A stretch of DNA of 64,000 nucleotides, taken from NCBI RefSeq assembly GCF_004920405.1, contig NZ_RFLV01000002.1:682001-746000 (forward strand), read 5' to 3'. This stretch comes from Pseudomonas leptonychotis. Lineage in GTDB: Bacteria; Pseudomonadota; Gammaproteobacteria; Pseudomonadales; Pseudomonadaceae. Of this stretch, positions 16,845 to 24,368 are shown piece after piece. The notes below the pieces were generated by a model. That model saw nothing but the letters and a program-made list of their open reading frames with translations. It had not been told where the DNA came from and made no database searches. Position 1 is the stretch's first letter, and each line of letters opens with the position of its first letter. A program made the translations under genes and the position numbers.

Positions 16845-18461
16845 ATGCCGGTTATCCAGTCAGAAATCGACGTGCATGGCGAAGACTTCGCGAAAAATCG
16901 TGAGGCCATGCTCACCGCCGTAACCAGCTTTCGCGAAATCGAGCAGAACTGCCTGAACAAGGCCGCTGCGGCCAAAGAGAAATTCGACAAGCGCGGCCAG
17001 TTGCTGCCGCGCGAACGCCTCAATCTGCTGCTCGACTCAGGTGCGCCGTTTCTCGAACTGTCGTCACTGGCCGGCTACAAGCTGCACGATGACAAAGACG
17101 GCACCCAAGCCGGTGGCGGCATCATCTCCGGCATCGGCTATATCGCCGGCGTGCGCTGCCTGATCACCGCCAGCAACAGCGCGATCAAGGGCGGCACCAT
17201 CTCCCCCACCGGACTAAAAAAGACCCTGCGCCTACAGCAGATTGCCGTCGAAAATAAATTGCCGGTAGTGACCCTGGCCGAGAGCGGCGGCGCCAACCTC
17301 AATTACGCTGCCGACATCTTCGTCGAAGGCGCACGCGGCTTTGCCAACCAGGCGCGCATGTCCGCCATGGGCCTGCCGCAGATCACCGTGGTGCACGGTT
17401 CCAGCACCGCTGGCGGGGCTTACCAACCGGGGCTGTCGGACTATGTGGTGGTAGTACGCGGCAAGGCCAAAATGTTCCTCGCCGGCCCACCGCTGCTAAA
17501 GGCTGCCACCGGCGAAATCGCCACCGATGAGCAATTGGGCGGCGCCGAGATGCATGCGCAGGTCGCCGGCACCGCCGAATACCTGGCCGAGAACGACGCC
17601 GACGCCGTGCGCACGGCGCGGGAAATTGTCGCCATGCTGCCGTGGAACGCTCAACTGCCCGCCCGCCCGGCCAAGGCTTACCGCGAGCCGCTGTACCCGG
17701 TCGAGGAGTTGCTCGGACTGGTCCCGGCGGATGCCAAGAAGCCCTATGACGTGCGCGAGATCATCGCCCGCATCGCCGACGGCTCGGCCTTTCTCGATTT
17801 CAAGAACGAATTCGACAACCAGACCGTTTGCGGTCACTTGCAGATCGAAGGCCAGAGCTGCGGCTTTATCGGCAACAACGGCCCGATCACCCCGCAAGGT
17901 GCGGCCAAGGCGGCGCAATTTATCCAGCTGTGTGAGCAGAGCAACACGCCGATTCTGTTCTTCCATAACACCACCGGTTTTATGGTTGGCACCGAGTCGG
18001 AACAACAGGGCGTGATCAAGCACGGCTCGAAGATGATCCAGGCAGTGGCCAATTGCACAGTGCCAAAACTGACCATTGTGGTCGGTGGCTCTTACGGTGC
18101 AGGCAACTACGCCATGTGCGGCCGCGGCCTGGACCCGCGCTTTATCTTCGCCTGGCCCAACAGCAAAACTGCGGTCATGGGCGGCGCTCAAGCCGGCAAG
18201 GTGCTGCGCATCGTCACCGAAGATAAACACCTCAAGGAAGGCAAAGAGGCCGACCCGAAGATGCTCGACATGCTAGAAACCGTTACCGCGCAGAAGCTCG
18301 ACAGCCAGTCTACTGCGCTGTACGGCACCGCCAGCCTGTGGGACGACGGCCTGATCGACCCGCGCGATACGCGCAAACTGCTCGGCTACCTGCTGGATAT
18401 CTGTGCCGAAGCCGCTGTTCGCCCGCTTAAAACCACCACTTTCGGCGTAGCCCGCCTGTAA
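16845..18461 (+). CDS. atuC: Geranyl-CoA carboxylase, carboxyltransferase (beta) subunit
   Basis: A 538-residue biotin-dependent carboxyltransferase that moves CO2 from carboxybiotin on AtuF to the gamma-methyl carbon of geranyl-CoA. It has the two crotonase-like halves of this family: the N-terminal half with AESGGANLNYAADIF and GSSTAGGAYQPGLSDY around residues 145-210, and the C-terminal half with FFHNTTGFMVGTESE and GGSYGAGNYAMCGRG around 370-430. It closely resembles the methylcrotonyl-CoA carboxylase beta subunit (LiuB), and the two are told apart by context: here it lies between atuB and atuD. It pairs with the alpha subunit at 20820. Confidence 0.93.
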   Translation: MPVIQSEIDVHGEDFAKNREAMLTAVTSFREIEQNCLNKAAAAKEKFDKRGQLLPRERLNLLLDSGAPFLELSSLAGYKLHDDKDGTQAGGGIISGIGYIAGVRCLITASNSAIKGGTISPTGLKKTLRLQQIAVENKLPVVTLAESGGANLNYAADIFVEGARGFANQARMSAMGLPQITVVHGSSTAGGAYQPGLSDYVVVVRGKAKMFLAGPPLLKAATGEIATDEQLGGAEMHAQVAGTAEYLAENDADAVRTAREIVAMLPWNAQLPARPAKAYREPLYPVEELLGLVPADAKKPYDVREIIARIADGSAFLDFKNEFDNQTVCGHLQIEGQSCGFIGNNGPITPQGAAKAAQFIQLCEQSNTPILFFHNTTGFMVGTESEQQGVIKHGSKMIQAVANCTVPKLTIVVGGSYGAGNYAMCGRGLDPRFIFAWPNSKTAVMGGAQAGKVLRIVTEDKHLKEGKEADPKMLDMLETVTAQKLDSQSTALYGTASLWDDGLIDPRDTRKLLGYLLDICAEAAVRPLKTTTFGVARL

Positions 18462-18479
18462 CCCTTCGGAGAATAAGCA

Positions 18480-19640
18480 ATGATCTTTACCCAAGAACAC
18501 GAAGAGCTGCGCCGTACCGTTCGTAATTTCGTCGACAAAGAAATCAATCCACACGTTGAGCAGTGGGAAAAAGACGGCCGCTTCCCGATCCACGAGATCT
18601 TCAAGAAAGCCGGCGACCTCGGTTTGCTGGGTATCTCCAAGCCGGAGAAGTTCGGCGGTATGGGCCTGGATTACAGCTACTCGATCGTCGCCGCCGAAGA
18701 GTTCGGCACTATCGCCTGCGGCGGCATCCCTATGTCCATCGGTGTGCAGACCGACATGTGCACCCCTGCCCTGGCGCGCTTTGGCTCCGACGAGCTGCGT
18801 GAAGAGTTCCTGCGCCCCTCCATTACCGGCGAGATGGTCGGCTGTATCGGCGTGTCCGAAGTCGGCGCTGGCTCGGATGTGGCCGGGCTGAAAACCCACG
18901 CCAAGAAAGACGGCGACGACTACGTGATCAACGGCAGCAAGATGTGGATCACCAACTCGCCGTCTGCCGACTTTATGTGCCTGCTGGCCAACACCAGCGA
19001 CGACAAGCCGCATATCAACAAATCGCTGATCGTAGTGCCGATGAATACGCCAGGCATCAGCGTCAGCCCACACCTGGATAAACTCGGCATGCGCAGCTCG
19101 GAGACCGCCCAGGTGTTCCTCGACAACGTCCGTGTGCCGCAGCGCAACCGCATCGGCCATGAAGGCGCGGGTTTTATGATGCAGATGCTGCAATTCCAGG
19201 AAGAGCGTCTGTTTGGCGCGGCCAACATGATCAAGGGCCTGGAACACTGCATCAACGCCACCATTGATTACTGCAAGGAGCGCAAAACCTTCGGCAACCC
19301 GCTGATCGACAACCAGGTCATCCACTTCCGCATGGCCGAGTTGCAAACCGAGGTCGAGTGCCTGCGTGCCCTGGTTTATCAGGCCACCGAGCAGTATGTA
19401 CGCGGCAAAGATGTGACCAACCTGGCCTCGATGGCCAAACTCAAGGCCGGCCGCCTGGGCCGTGAAGTCACCGACAGCTGCCTGCAGTATTGGGGCGGCA
19501 TGGGCTACATGTGGGAAAACCCGGTGGCCCGCGCCTATCGCGACGTGCGCCTGGTATCGATTGGCGGCGGCGCCGACGAAATCATGCTGGGCATTATCTG
19601 CAAGCTGATGGGCATTTTGCCGGGGAAGAAGAAAGGCTAA
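18480..19640 (+). CDS. atuD: Citronellyl-CoA dehydrogenase (acyl-CoA dehydrogenase family)
   Basis: A 386-residue flavoprotein that oxidises citronellyl-CoA to geranyl-CoA and passes electrons to ETF (EtfAB are encoded at 42898-44577). It shows the acyl-CoA dehydrogenase pattern: VGCIGVSEVGAGSDVAG near residues 119-135, the helical domain with QEERLFGAANM near 239, and the C-terminal QYWGGMGYMWENP. The C-terminal loop that holds the catalytic Glu in medium-chain enzymes reads IGGGADEI, so the base is probably the Glu of QEERLF, as in isovaleryl-CoA dehydrogenases (inference). It starts 18 bp after atuC, with TCGGAGAA as ribosome site. Confidence 0.92.
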   Translation: MIFTQEHEELRRTVRNFVDKEINPHVEQWEKDGRFPIHEIFKKAGDLGLLGISKPEKFGGMGLDYSYSIVAAEEFGTIACGGIPMSIGVQTDMCTPALARFGSDELREEFLRPSITGEMVGCIGVSEVGAGSDVAGLKTHAKKDGDDYVINGSKMWITNSPSADFMCLLANTSDDKPHINKSLIVVPMNTPGISVSPHLDKLGMRSSETAQVFLDNVRVPQRNRIGHEGAGFMMQMLQFQEERLFGAANMIKGLEHCINATIDYCKERKTFGNPLIDNQVIHFRMAELQTEVECLRALVYQATEQYVRGKDVTNLASMAKLKAGRLGREVTDSCLQYWGGMGYMWENPVARAYRDVRLVSIGGGADEIMLGIICKLMGILPGKKKG

Positions 19641-19652
19641 GAGCAACCACAA

Positions 19653-19829
19653 GTAGGGTGGACGTCGCTTTCACGTCCACCGTCAGGGTGGATCGATAAC
19701 GCGTGATCCACCCTACGAACTAACGCGGCACAGCCGTAGGGTGGGAGGAGACGCGTAGCGTCGATACCCATCGCCACCAATCCGATGGGTATCGCTGCGC
19801 TCAACCTGCGCGGCCCGACCCATCCTACG
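19653..19829. repeat. GTAGGGTGG-type intergenic repeats between atuD and atuE
   Basis: Two adjacent imperfect palindromes fill the gap. One runs from GTAGGGTGGA at 19653 to its reverse complement TCCACCCTAC ending at 19716. The other runs from CGTAGGGTGGG at 19735 to CCCATCCTACG ending at 19829, with an inner pair CGATACCCATCG / CGATGGGTATCG. They are non-coding. Related units occur at 20754-20785, 22847-22876 and 34301-34334. Confidence 0.75.
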
Positions 19830-19857
19830 TTCCTGCGCTCTGTTCGAGGATTACCGG

Positions 19858-20658
19858 ATGCTTGCTCTACCCGATTGCGAAACCCTGTTGCTAAACCTTG
19901 AAGGCGGCGTGCTGCACGTCACCCTCAACCGCCCGGACAGCCGCAACGCCATGAGCCTGACCATGGTCAGCGAGCTGCGCGCGGTGCTGGAAAGTCTGCG
20001 TACTGACATCAGCGTGCGCGCCATCGTGCTGCGCGGTGCCGGCGGGCATTTCTGCGCCGGCGGCGATATCAAGGACATGGCCGGCGCACGCGCCAAGGGG
20101 GGCGACGCCTACCGCAGCCTGAATCGTGCCTTCGGCAGCCTGCTGGAAGAAGCGCAAAACACGCCACAGGTGCTGATTGCCGTACTGGAAGGCGCGGTGC
20201 TCGGTGGCGGCTTTGGCCTGGCCTGCGTGTCGGATGTTGCCATCTGCCATCAGGACGCCAAGTTCGGCCTGCCGGAAACCACCTTGGGCATTTTGCCGGC
20301 GCAGATCGCGCCCTTTGTGGTTAAGCGTATTGGCCTGACCCAAACCCGTCGCCTGGCCCTGACCGCCGCACGCTTTAACGGCAGCGAAGCCGAACGCCTG
20401 GGCCTGGTGCACTTCAGCGAAGCCAGTACAGACGCCATCGAAGCGCGCCTACAACAGTGCCTAAGCCAGGTGCGTAGCTGTGCGCCGCAGGCCAACGCAC
20501 AAACCAAGGCCCTGCTGCTCGCCGCCGAAAACGAAGCGCTCGGCCCTCTGCTAGACCGCGCCGCCGAACAGTTCGCAGCGGCCGTTACAGGCGCCGAAGG
20601 TATCGAGGGCACCATGGCCTTTGTGCAGAAACGCGCGCCGAAATGGGCCTCTGAATAA
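19858..20658 (+). CDS. atuE: Isohexenylglutaconyl-CoA hydratase (crotonase family)
   Basis: A 266-residue crotonase-fold enzyme that hydrates isohexenylglutaconyl-CoA, the product of geranyl-CoA carboxylase. Oxyanion segments are GGHFCAGGDIKDMAGA near residues 62-77 and LEGAVLGGGFGLACVSD near 109-125, with the following PETTLGILPAQIAPFV block typical of methylglutaconyl/isohexenylglutaconyl hydratases. GAGGA precedes the ATG at 19858. Its position between atuD and atuF supports the assignment over the leucine-pathway homologue LiuC. Confidence 0.91.
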   Translation: MLALPDCETLLLNLEGGVLHVTLNRPDSRNAMSLTMVSELRAVLESLRTDISVRAIVLRGAGGHFCAGGDIKDMAGARAKGGDAYRSLNRAFGSLLEEAQNTPQVLIAVLEGAVLGGGFGLACVSDVAICHQDAKFGLPETTLGILPAQIAPFVVKRIGLTQTRRLALTAARFNGSEAERLGLVHFSEASTDAIEARLQQCLSQVRSCAPQANAQTKALLLAAENEALGPLLDRAAEQFAAAVTGAEGIEGTMAFVQKRAPKWASE

Positions 20659-20662
20659 ATCC

Positions 20663-20720
20663 GTGGGAGGTGCTTTAGCCGCGCCCGGTATCGCTGACTC
20701 GCGGCTAAAGCACCTCCCAC
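20663..20720. repeat. REP-type hairpin between atuE and atuF
   Basis: Perfect 21-bp arms (20663-20683 and 20700-20720) around a 16-base loop, starting GTGGGAGGTGCTTTAGCCGC. It is followed at 20754-20785 by a GTAGGATGGG...CTACCCATC unit of the other repeat family. It differs from the atuA-atuB REP by a GC-to-GT style change that is compensated in the partner arm. Confidence 0.82.
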
Positions 20721-20819
20721 ACAACCTGACCACCACGCTTACGAACAGACCGTAGGATGGGTTAAGCGCAGCGCTACCCATCAAATTGCCCAAGAGCCAC
20801 GAGCAGCAGGAGCACCCAG

Positions 20820-22808
20820 ATGCCCGCCTTTAACAAGATTCTGATCGCCAACCGTGGCGAGATCGCCTGCCGAGTGATGCGCACCGCGCAAGATTTGGGC
20901 TACCGCACCGTGGCCTTGTATTCCGAGGCCGACGCCGACGCGCGGCATGTGCAACAAGCTGATGAGGCTGTGTGTATTGGCCCGGCGCAGGTCAACCAGT
21001 CGTACCTGGTGATCGACAACATCATCGCAGCCGCGCAGAAAACCGGCGCCGATGCCATTCACCCCGGCTACGGATTTCTCTCGGAAAACGCCGACTTTGC
21101 CCGCGCCTGCGAGGCTGCCGGCATCGTGTTTATTGGCCCGACGGTTGAAGCCATTCACTTGATGGGCAGCAAACGCCTGTCGAAGATCGCCATGCTCGAA
21201 GCTGGCGTGCCGTGCATTCCTGGCTATGAAGGAGCGGCGCAAGACGACGACATTCTCGCCCGCGAGGCTGAACGCATCGGTTATCCGCTGATGATCAAAG
21301 CCAGCGCCGGCGGCGGTGGTCGTGGCATGCGTTTGGTGCATGAATCGTCCGAGTTGCTGGCGCAGATCCGCACCGCACGCTCCGAGGCGCAGAACGCCTT
21401 TGGTTCCGGCGAGCTGATTCTCGAACGCGCGGTGATCCAGCCGCGCCATGTGGAAATCCAGGTGTTCGGCGATAGCCAGGGCAACATCGTGTATCTGGGT
21501 GAACGCGACTGCTCGGTGCAGCGCCGCCACCAGAAAGTGGTCGAAGAAGCGCCCTGCCCGGTTATGACGCCCGAACTGCGCCAAGCCATGGGCGAGGCCG
21601 CCGTTAAGGCCGCTGCATCGGTTAACTATGTCGGTGCCGGCACCGTGGAGTTCTTGCTCGATCAGAGCGGCGAATTCTTCTTCCTGGAAATGAACACCCG
21701 CCTGCAGGTCGAGCACCCAGTCACCGAATTGATCACTGGGCAAGACTTGGTGGCGTGGCAGATTCGTGTTGCCGAAGGTCAGCCGCTACCGCTCAAGCAA
21801 GACGAAATCCGCCTGACTGGCCACGCCATGGAAGTGCGTTTGTACGCCGAAGACGCCACGCAGAACTTCCTGCCACAGACCGGCACCGCGCTACGCTGGG
21901 AACCGGCGCTGCGTGACGGCATTCGCATCGACCACGGTCTGGTTGAAGGCCAGGTCATCAGTCCGTTCTACGACCCGATGCTGGCCAAGGTCATTGCCTA
22001 CGGTGCCACCCGCGAAGAAGCGCGGCGCAAGCTGGTGCGTGCGGTGGAGGATTGCGTGCTGCTCGGCGTGAATGGCAACCAGCGTTTTCTCGCCAACCTG
22101 CTCAGCCATCCCGAATTCGCTGCCGGTAACGCCACCACCGCGTTTATCGCTGAACACTTTGCCGATGACCCCAGCCTAAGTCCGCAACCGCCCAAAGCCT
22201 GCGAGCTGGCTGCCGCTGCCGCCTTGCTGTTTCAGCAATCGGCCAATGCTCGCGCGCATCAAGGCGGCCTTGCTGGCTGGCGCAACGCCGGCAGTGCGCC
22301 CTGGCGCTTTGTGCTGAAACACGGCGAGCAGTCGTTCAACGTAGCACTGGACGTACTGAGTGATGGCACGCAGCCCAAGCTGCTGGCCACGCTCGGCGAA
22401 CAGCAGATCAGCCTCACCCTGCTGGCCAGCGATAGTCGTTGGGTCACGCTGGAAGCGGACGGTATTCGTCAGCGCTTGGCTTACCACCTGGAGGGCGACA
22501 ACCTCTGGCTGTATGGCCATAACGGTAACCTGCAACTCATCGACATCACCCACCAACCGGTCAGCAGCGCGGCTGGCGCCGGCTCGGGCAGCGTCAAGGC
22601 GCCGATGGATGGCGCGATTGTCGAGGTATTGGTTGAGGAAGGCAGCAGCGTCAGCAAAGGCCAACTGCTGGTGGTACTGGAGGCGATGAAGATGGAGCAC
22701 CCGCTCAAAGCCAGCATCGACGGTGTGGTACGCCGTATAGGCGTAAGCCGCGGCGATCAGGTGAAGAATCGCCAGCTCTTAGTGGAAATCGAAGCCAGCG
22801 AGGGTTGA
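20820..22808 (+). CDS. atuF: Geranyl-CoA carboxylase, biotin carboxylase / BCCP (alpha) subunit
   Basis: A 662-residue alpha subunit that carboxylates its own biotin with ATP and bicarbonate and then hands CO2 to AtuC. Domains in order: biotin carboxylase N-domain (KILIANRGEIACRVMRTA, residues 5-22), ATP-grasp (KASAGGGGRGMR near 160, FLEMNTRLQVEHPVTE near 288), biotin carboxylase C-domain, a linker of about 120 residues, and the C-terminal biotinyl domain with EAMKMEH, the biotinylated lysine being about residue 624. AGGAG lies before the ATG at 20820. It resembles LiuD of leucine degradation; the gene order decides for AtuF. Confidence 0.93.
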   Translation: MPAFNKILIANRGEIACRVMRTAQDLGYRTVALYSEADADARHVQQADEAVCIGPAQVNQSYLVIDNIIAAAQKTGADAIHPGYGFLSENADFARACEAAGIVFIGPTVEAIHLMGSKRLSKIAMLEAGVPCIPGYEGAAQDDDILAREAERIGYPLMIKASAGGGGRGMRLVHESSELLAQIRTARSEAQNAFGSGELILERAVIQPRHVEIQVFGDSQGNIVYLGERDCSVQRRHQKVVEEAPCPVMTPELRQAMGEAAVKAAASVNYVGAGTVEFLLDQSGEFFFLEMNTRLQVEHPVTELITGQDLVAWQIRVAEGQPLPLKQDEIRLTGHAMEVRLYAEDATQNFLPQTGTALRWEPALRDGIRIDHGLVEGQVISPFYDPMLAKVIAYGATREEARRKLVRAVEDCVLLGVNGNQRFLANLLSHPEFAAGNATTAFIAEHFADDPSLSPQPPKACELAAAAALLFQQSANARAHQGGLAGWRNAGSAPWRFVLKHGEQSFNVALDVLSDGTQPKLLATLGEQQISLTLLASDSRWVTLEADGIRQRLAYHLEGDNLWLYGHNGNLQLIDITHQPVSSAAGAGSGSVKAPMDGAIVEVLVEEGSSVSKGQLLVVLEAMKMEHPLKASIDGVVRRIGVSRGDQVKNRQLLVEIEASEG

Positions 22809-22846
22809 ATACACCTCCCACAGAGAATCATGAGCATTTCATGATT

Positions 22847-22876
22847 GGTGGGTATCGCTACGCTCAACCCACCCTA
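22847..22876. repeat. GTAGGGTGG-type repeat between atuF and atuG
   Basis: A GGTGGGTATCGC...CAACCCACCCTAC unit, the same family as the repeats at 19653-19829 and 34301-34334. It fills part of the 112-bp gap upstream of atuG. Confidence 0.6.
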
Positions 22877-22920
22877 CAAAAAAGCATCTACCGAATAACA
22901 ACAAATCACGGAGCAACCCC

Positions 22921-23739
22921 ATGTCACTGCTAGGCAAAACCCTGTTTATCTCCGGCGCCAGCCGTGGCATCGGCCGTGAAATAGCCCTCAAAGCAGCAGC
23001 CGACGGCGCCAATATTGTCATCGCGGCTAAAAGCGCCGAAGCCCATGCCAAGCTGCCCGGCACCATCCATTCGGTGGCCGCCGAAGTTGAAGCTGCTGGC
23101 GGTAAGGCCCTGGCCTTGCAATTGGATGTGCGTGACGAAGTGGCGGTAAAAGCCGCCATGGCCCAGGCAGCCGAACACTTTGACGGCATCGACGCGCTGA
23201 TCAATAACGCCGGCGCAATCAAGCTGATGGGCGTCGAGCACCTGCCGCCCAAGCGCTATGACCTGATGTTTCAGATCAATACCCGCGCGGTAATGGTGTG
23301 CAGCCAGGCCGCGCTACCCTATTTGAAGCAGAGCAAAGGCCACATCCTCAGCCTCAGCCCGCCGATCAACCTAGATCCCAAGTGGTTCGCCAATTACGGG
23401 CCCTACACCACCACCAAATACGGCATGAGCATGCTCACCCTGGGCATGCACGAGGAGTTCAAAAAATACGGCATTAGCGTCAATTCGCTGTGGCCAAAAA
23501 CCGTCATCGCCACCGCCGCCATCGAGTTCGAAGCCGGCGGCCCGGCGGTGATGAAAGCCGCGCGCCTACCCGCAATCATGGCGGACGCGGCTTACGCCAT
23601 CCTTTCAAGCCGCGAGCGCAGCATCAGCGGCCGCCTGCTGATCGACGAAGAAATTCTGCGGGAACAGGGTCAAAGCGATTTCGAACAATACCGTTACGAC
23701 CCGGCCAGCAAGCTGATGACCGACCTGTTTGTCGACTGA
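22921..23739 (+). CDS. atuG: Short-chain dehydrogenase, AtuG
   Basis: A 272-residue SDR with SGASRGIG near residues 11-18, INNAGAIKLMGVE near 98-110, and a YTTTKYGMSML block near 162 that supplies Tyr and Lys. The sequence around SLSPPINLDPKWF resembles the hydroxysteroid-dehydrogenase-like 2 type of SDRs. In the atu pathway it may oxidise citronellol to citronellal or act in later beta-oxidation; no step is proven. ACGGAG precedes the ATG at 22921. It is the last gene before a hairpin and an opposite-strand VOC gene. Confidence 0.85.
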   Translation: MSLLGKTLFISGASRGIGREIALKAAADGANIVIAAKSAEAHAKLPGTIHSVAAEVEAAGGKALALQLDVRDEVAVKAAMAQAAEHFDGIDALINNAGAIKLMGVEHLPPKRYDLMFQINTRAVMVCSQAALPYLKQSKGHILSLSPPINLDPKWFANYGPYTTTKYGMSMLTLGMHEEFKKYGISVNSLWPKTVIATAAIEFEAGGPAVMKAARLPAIMADAAYAILSSRERSISGRLLIDEEILREQGQSDFEQYRYDPASKLMTDLFVD

Positions 23740-23747
23740 GTAGAAGG

Positions 23748-23784
23748 CCACGCCACCCTGCTCTCACTGAGTAGGGTGGCGTGG
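23748..23784. terminator. Hairpin between convergent atuG and VOC genes
   Basis: Perfect 12-bp arms CCACGCCACCCT (23748-23759) and AGGGTGGCGTGG (23773-23784) lie in the 49-bp gap between two convergent genes. There is no T-run on either side, so termination is likely but not certain. Confidence 0.5.
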
Positions 23785-23788
23785 CGGA

Positions 23789-24172
23789 TTAGGCGTCCTG
23801 GCTGAGCCGCCAGGGCGGGCTCAAGCGATTTTCGCCGGCGTGATACAGACACAGCGGATTGCCATCGGGGTCCTCTAAATAGGCCTCACGCCACAGCCAA
23901 GGCTGATCGGTTGGCAACATGCTGAACTCGACGCCCTGGTTCTGCAGACGGGCGACGGTCTGATCCAGTTCGGCGCACTCGAAATAGATCAACGTCTGGC
24001 TAGCCGGCACCTGCGCCACTCGGCTCAGGGAAAAGCTCGCCTGCCCATCCGGGCAGCAGAAGCGTGCATAGTCCGGCAGGCTTTCGACAATCAGTTGCAG
24101 GCCCAGACCCTGATAGAAACGAATAGCGCGCGGCACATCGGTGACCGCCACGGTGACTTGGTTCAGGTTCAT
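23789..24172 (-). CDS. VOC (glyoxalase/bleomycin resistance) family protein
   Basis: A 127-residue single VOC domain: MNLNQVTVAVTDVPRAIRFY at the start and DPDGNPLCLYHAGE near 101-114. Two halves of the beta-alpha-beta-beta-beta fold are seen, with a Glu/His-type metal site possible but not assignable by eye. It is on the opposite strand to the flanking atu genes and separates atuG from atuH. Function unknown; it could be a small lyase, dioxygenase or binding protein. Confidence 0.82.
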   Translation of the reverse strand: MNLNQVTVAVTDVPRAIRFYQGLGLQLIVESLPDYARFCCPDGQASFSLSRVAQVPASQTLIYFECAELDQTVARLQNQGVEFSMLPTDQPWLWREAYLEDPDGNPLCLYHAGENRLSPPWRLSQDA

Positions 24173-24368
24173 CGCCCCTCCTGGTTCTGCGCGCCATCGC
24201 GCCAGCCTCTCGGACTAATGCCACAGCCCCAAGCCTGCTGGCAATACACAGATGCGCCGCTATTTGCCGATCTGCCCTGTCAGCCTTGCGCCAGAGCCAT
24301 GGCAAGCATGCAAGCGGGCAACTAGAGTTGAGCCTCGCCCTCGCATAACAACCCTAAGCACGAGCGCC

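Noticed and set aside
23789..24172. VOC gene as an atu pathway enzyme
   Set aside because: It is on the opposite strand, convergent with atuG, and no known atu step needs such a fold; kept only as a neighbour.
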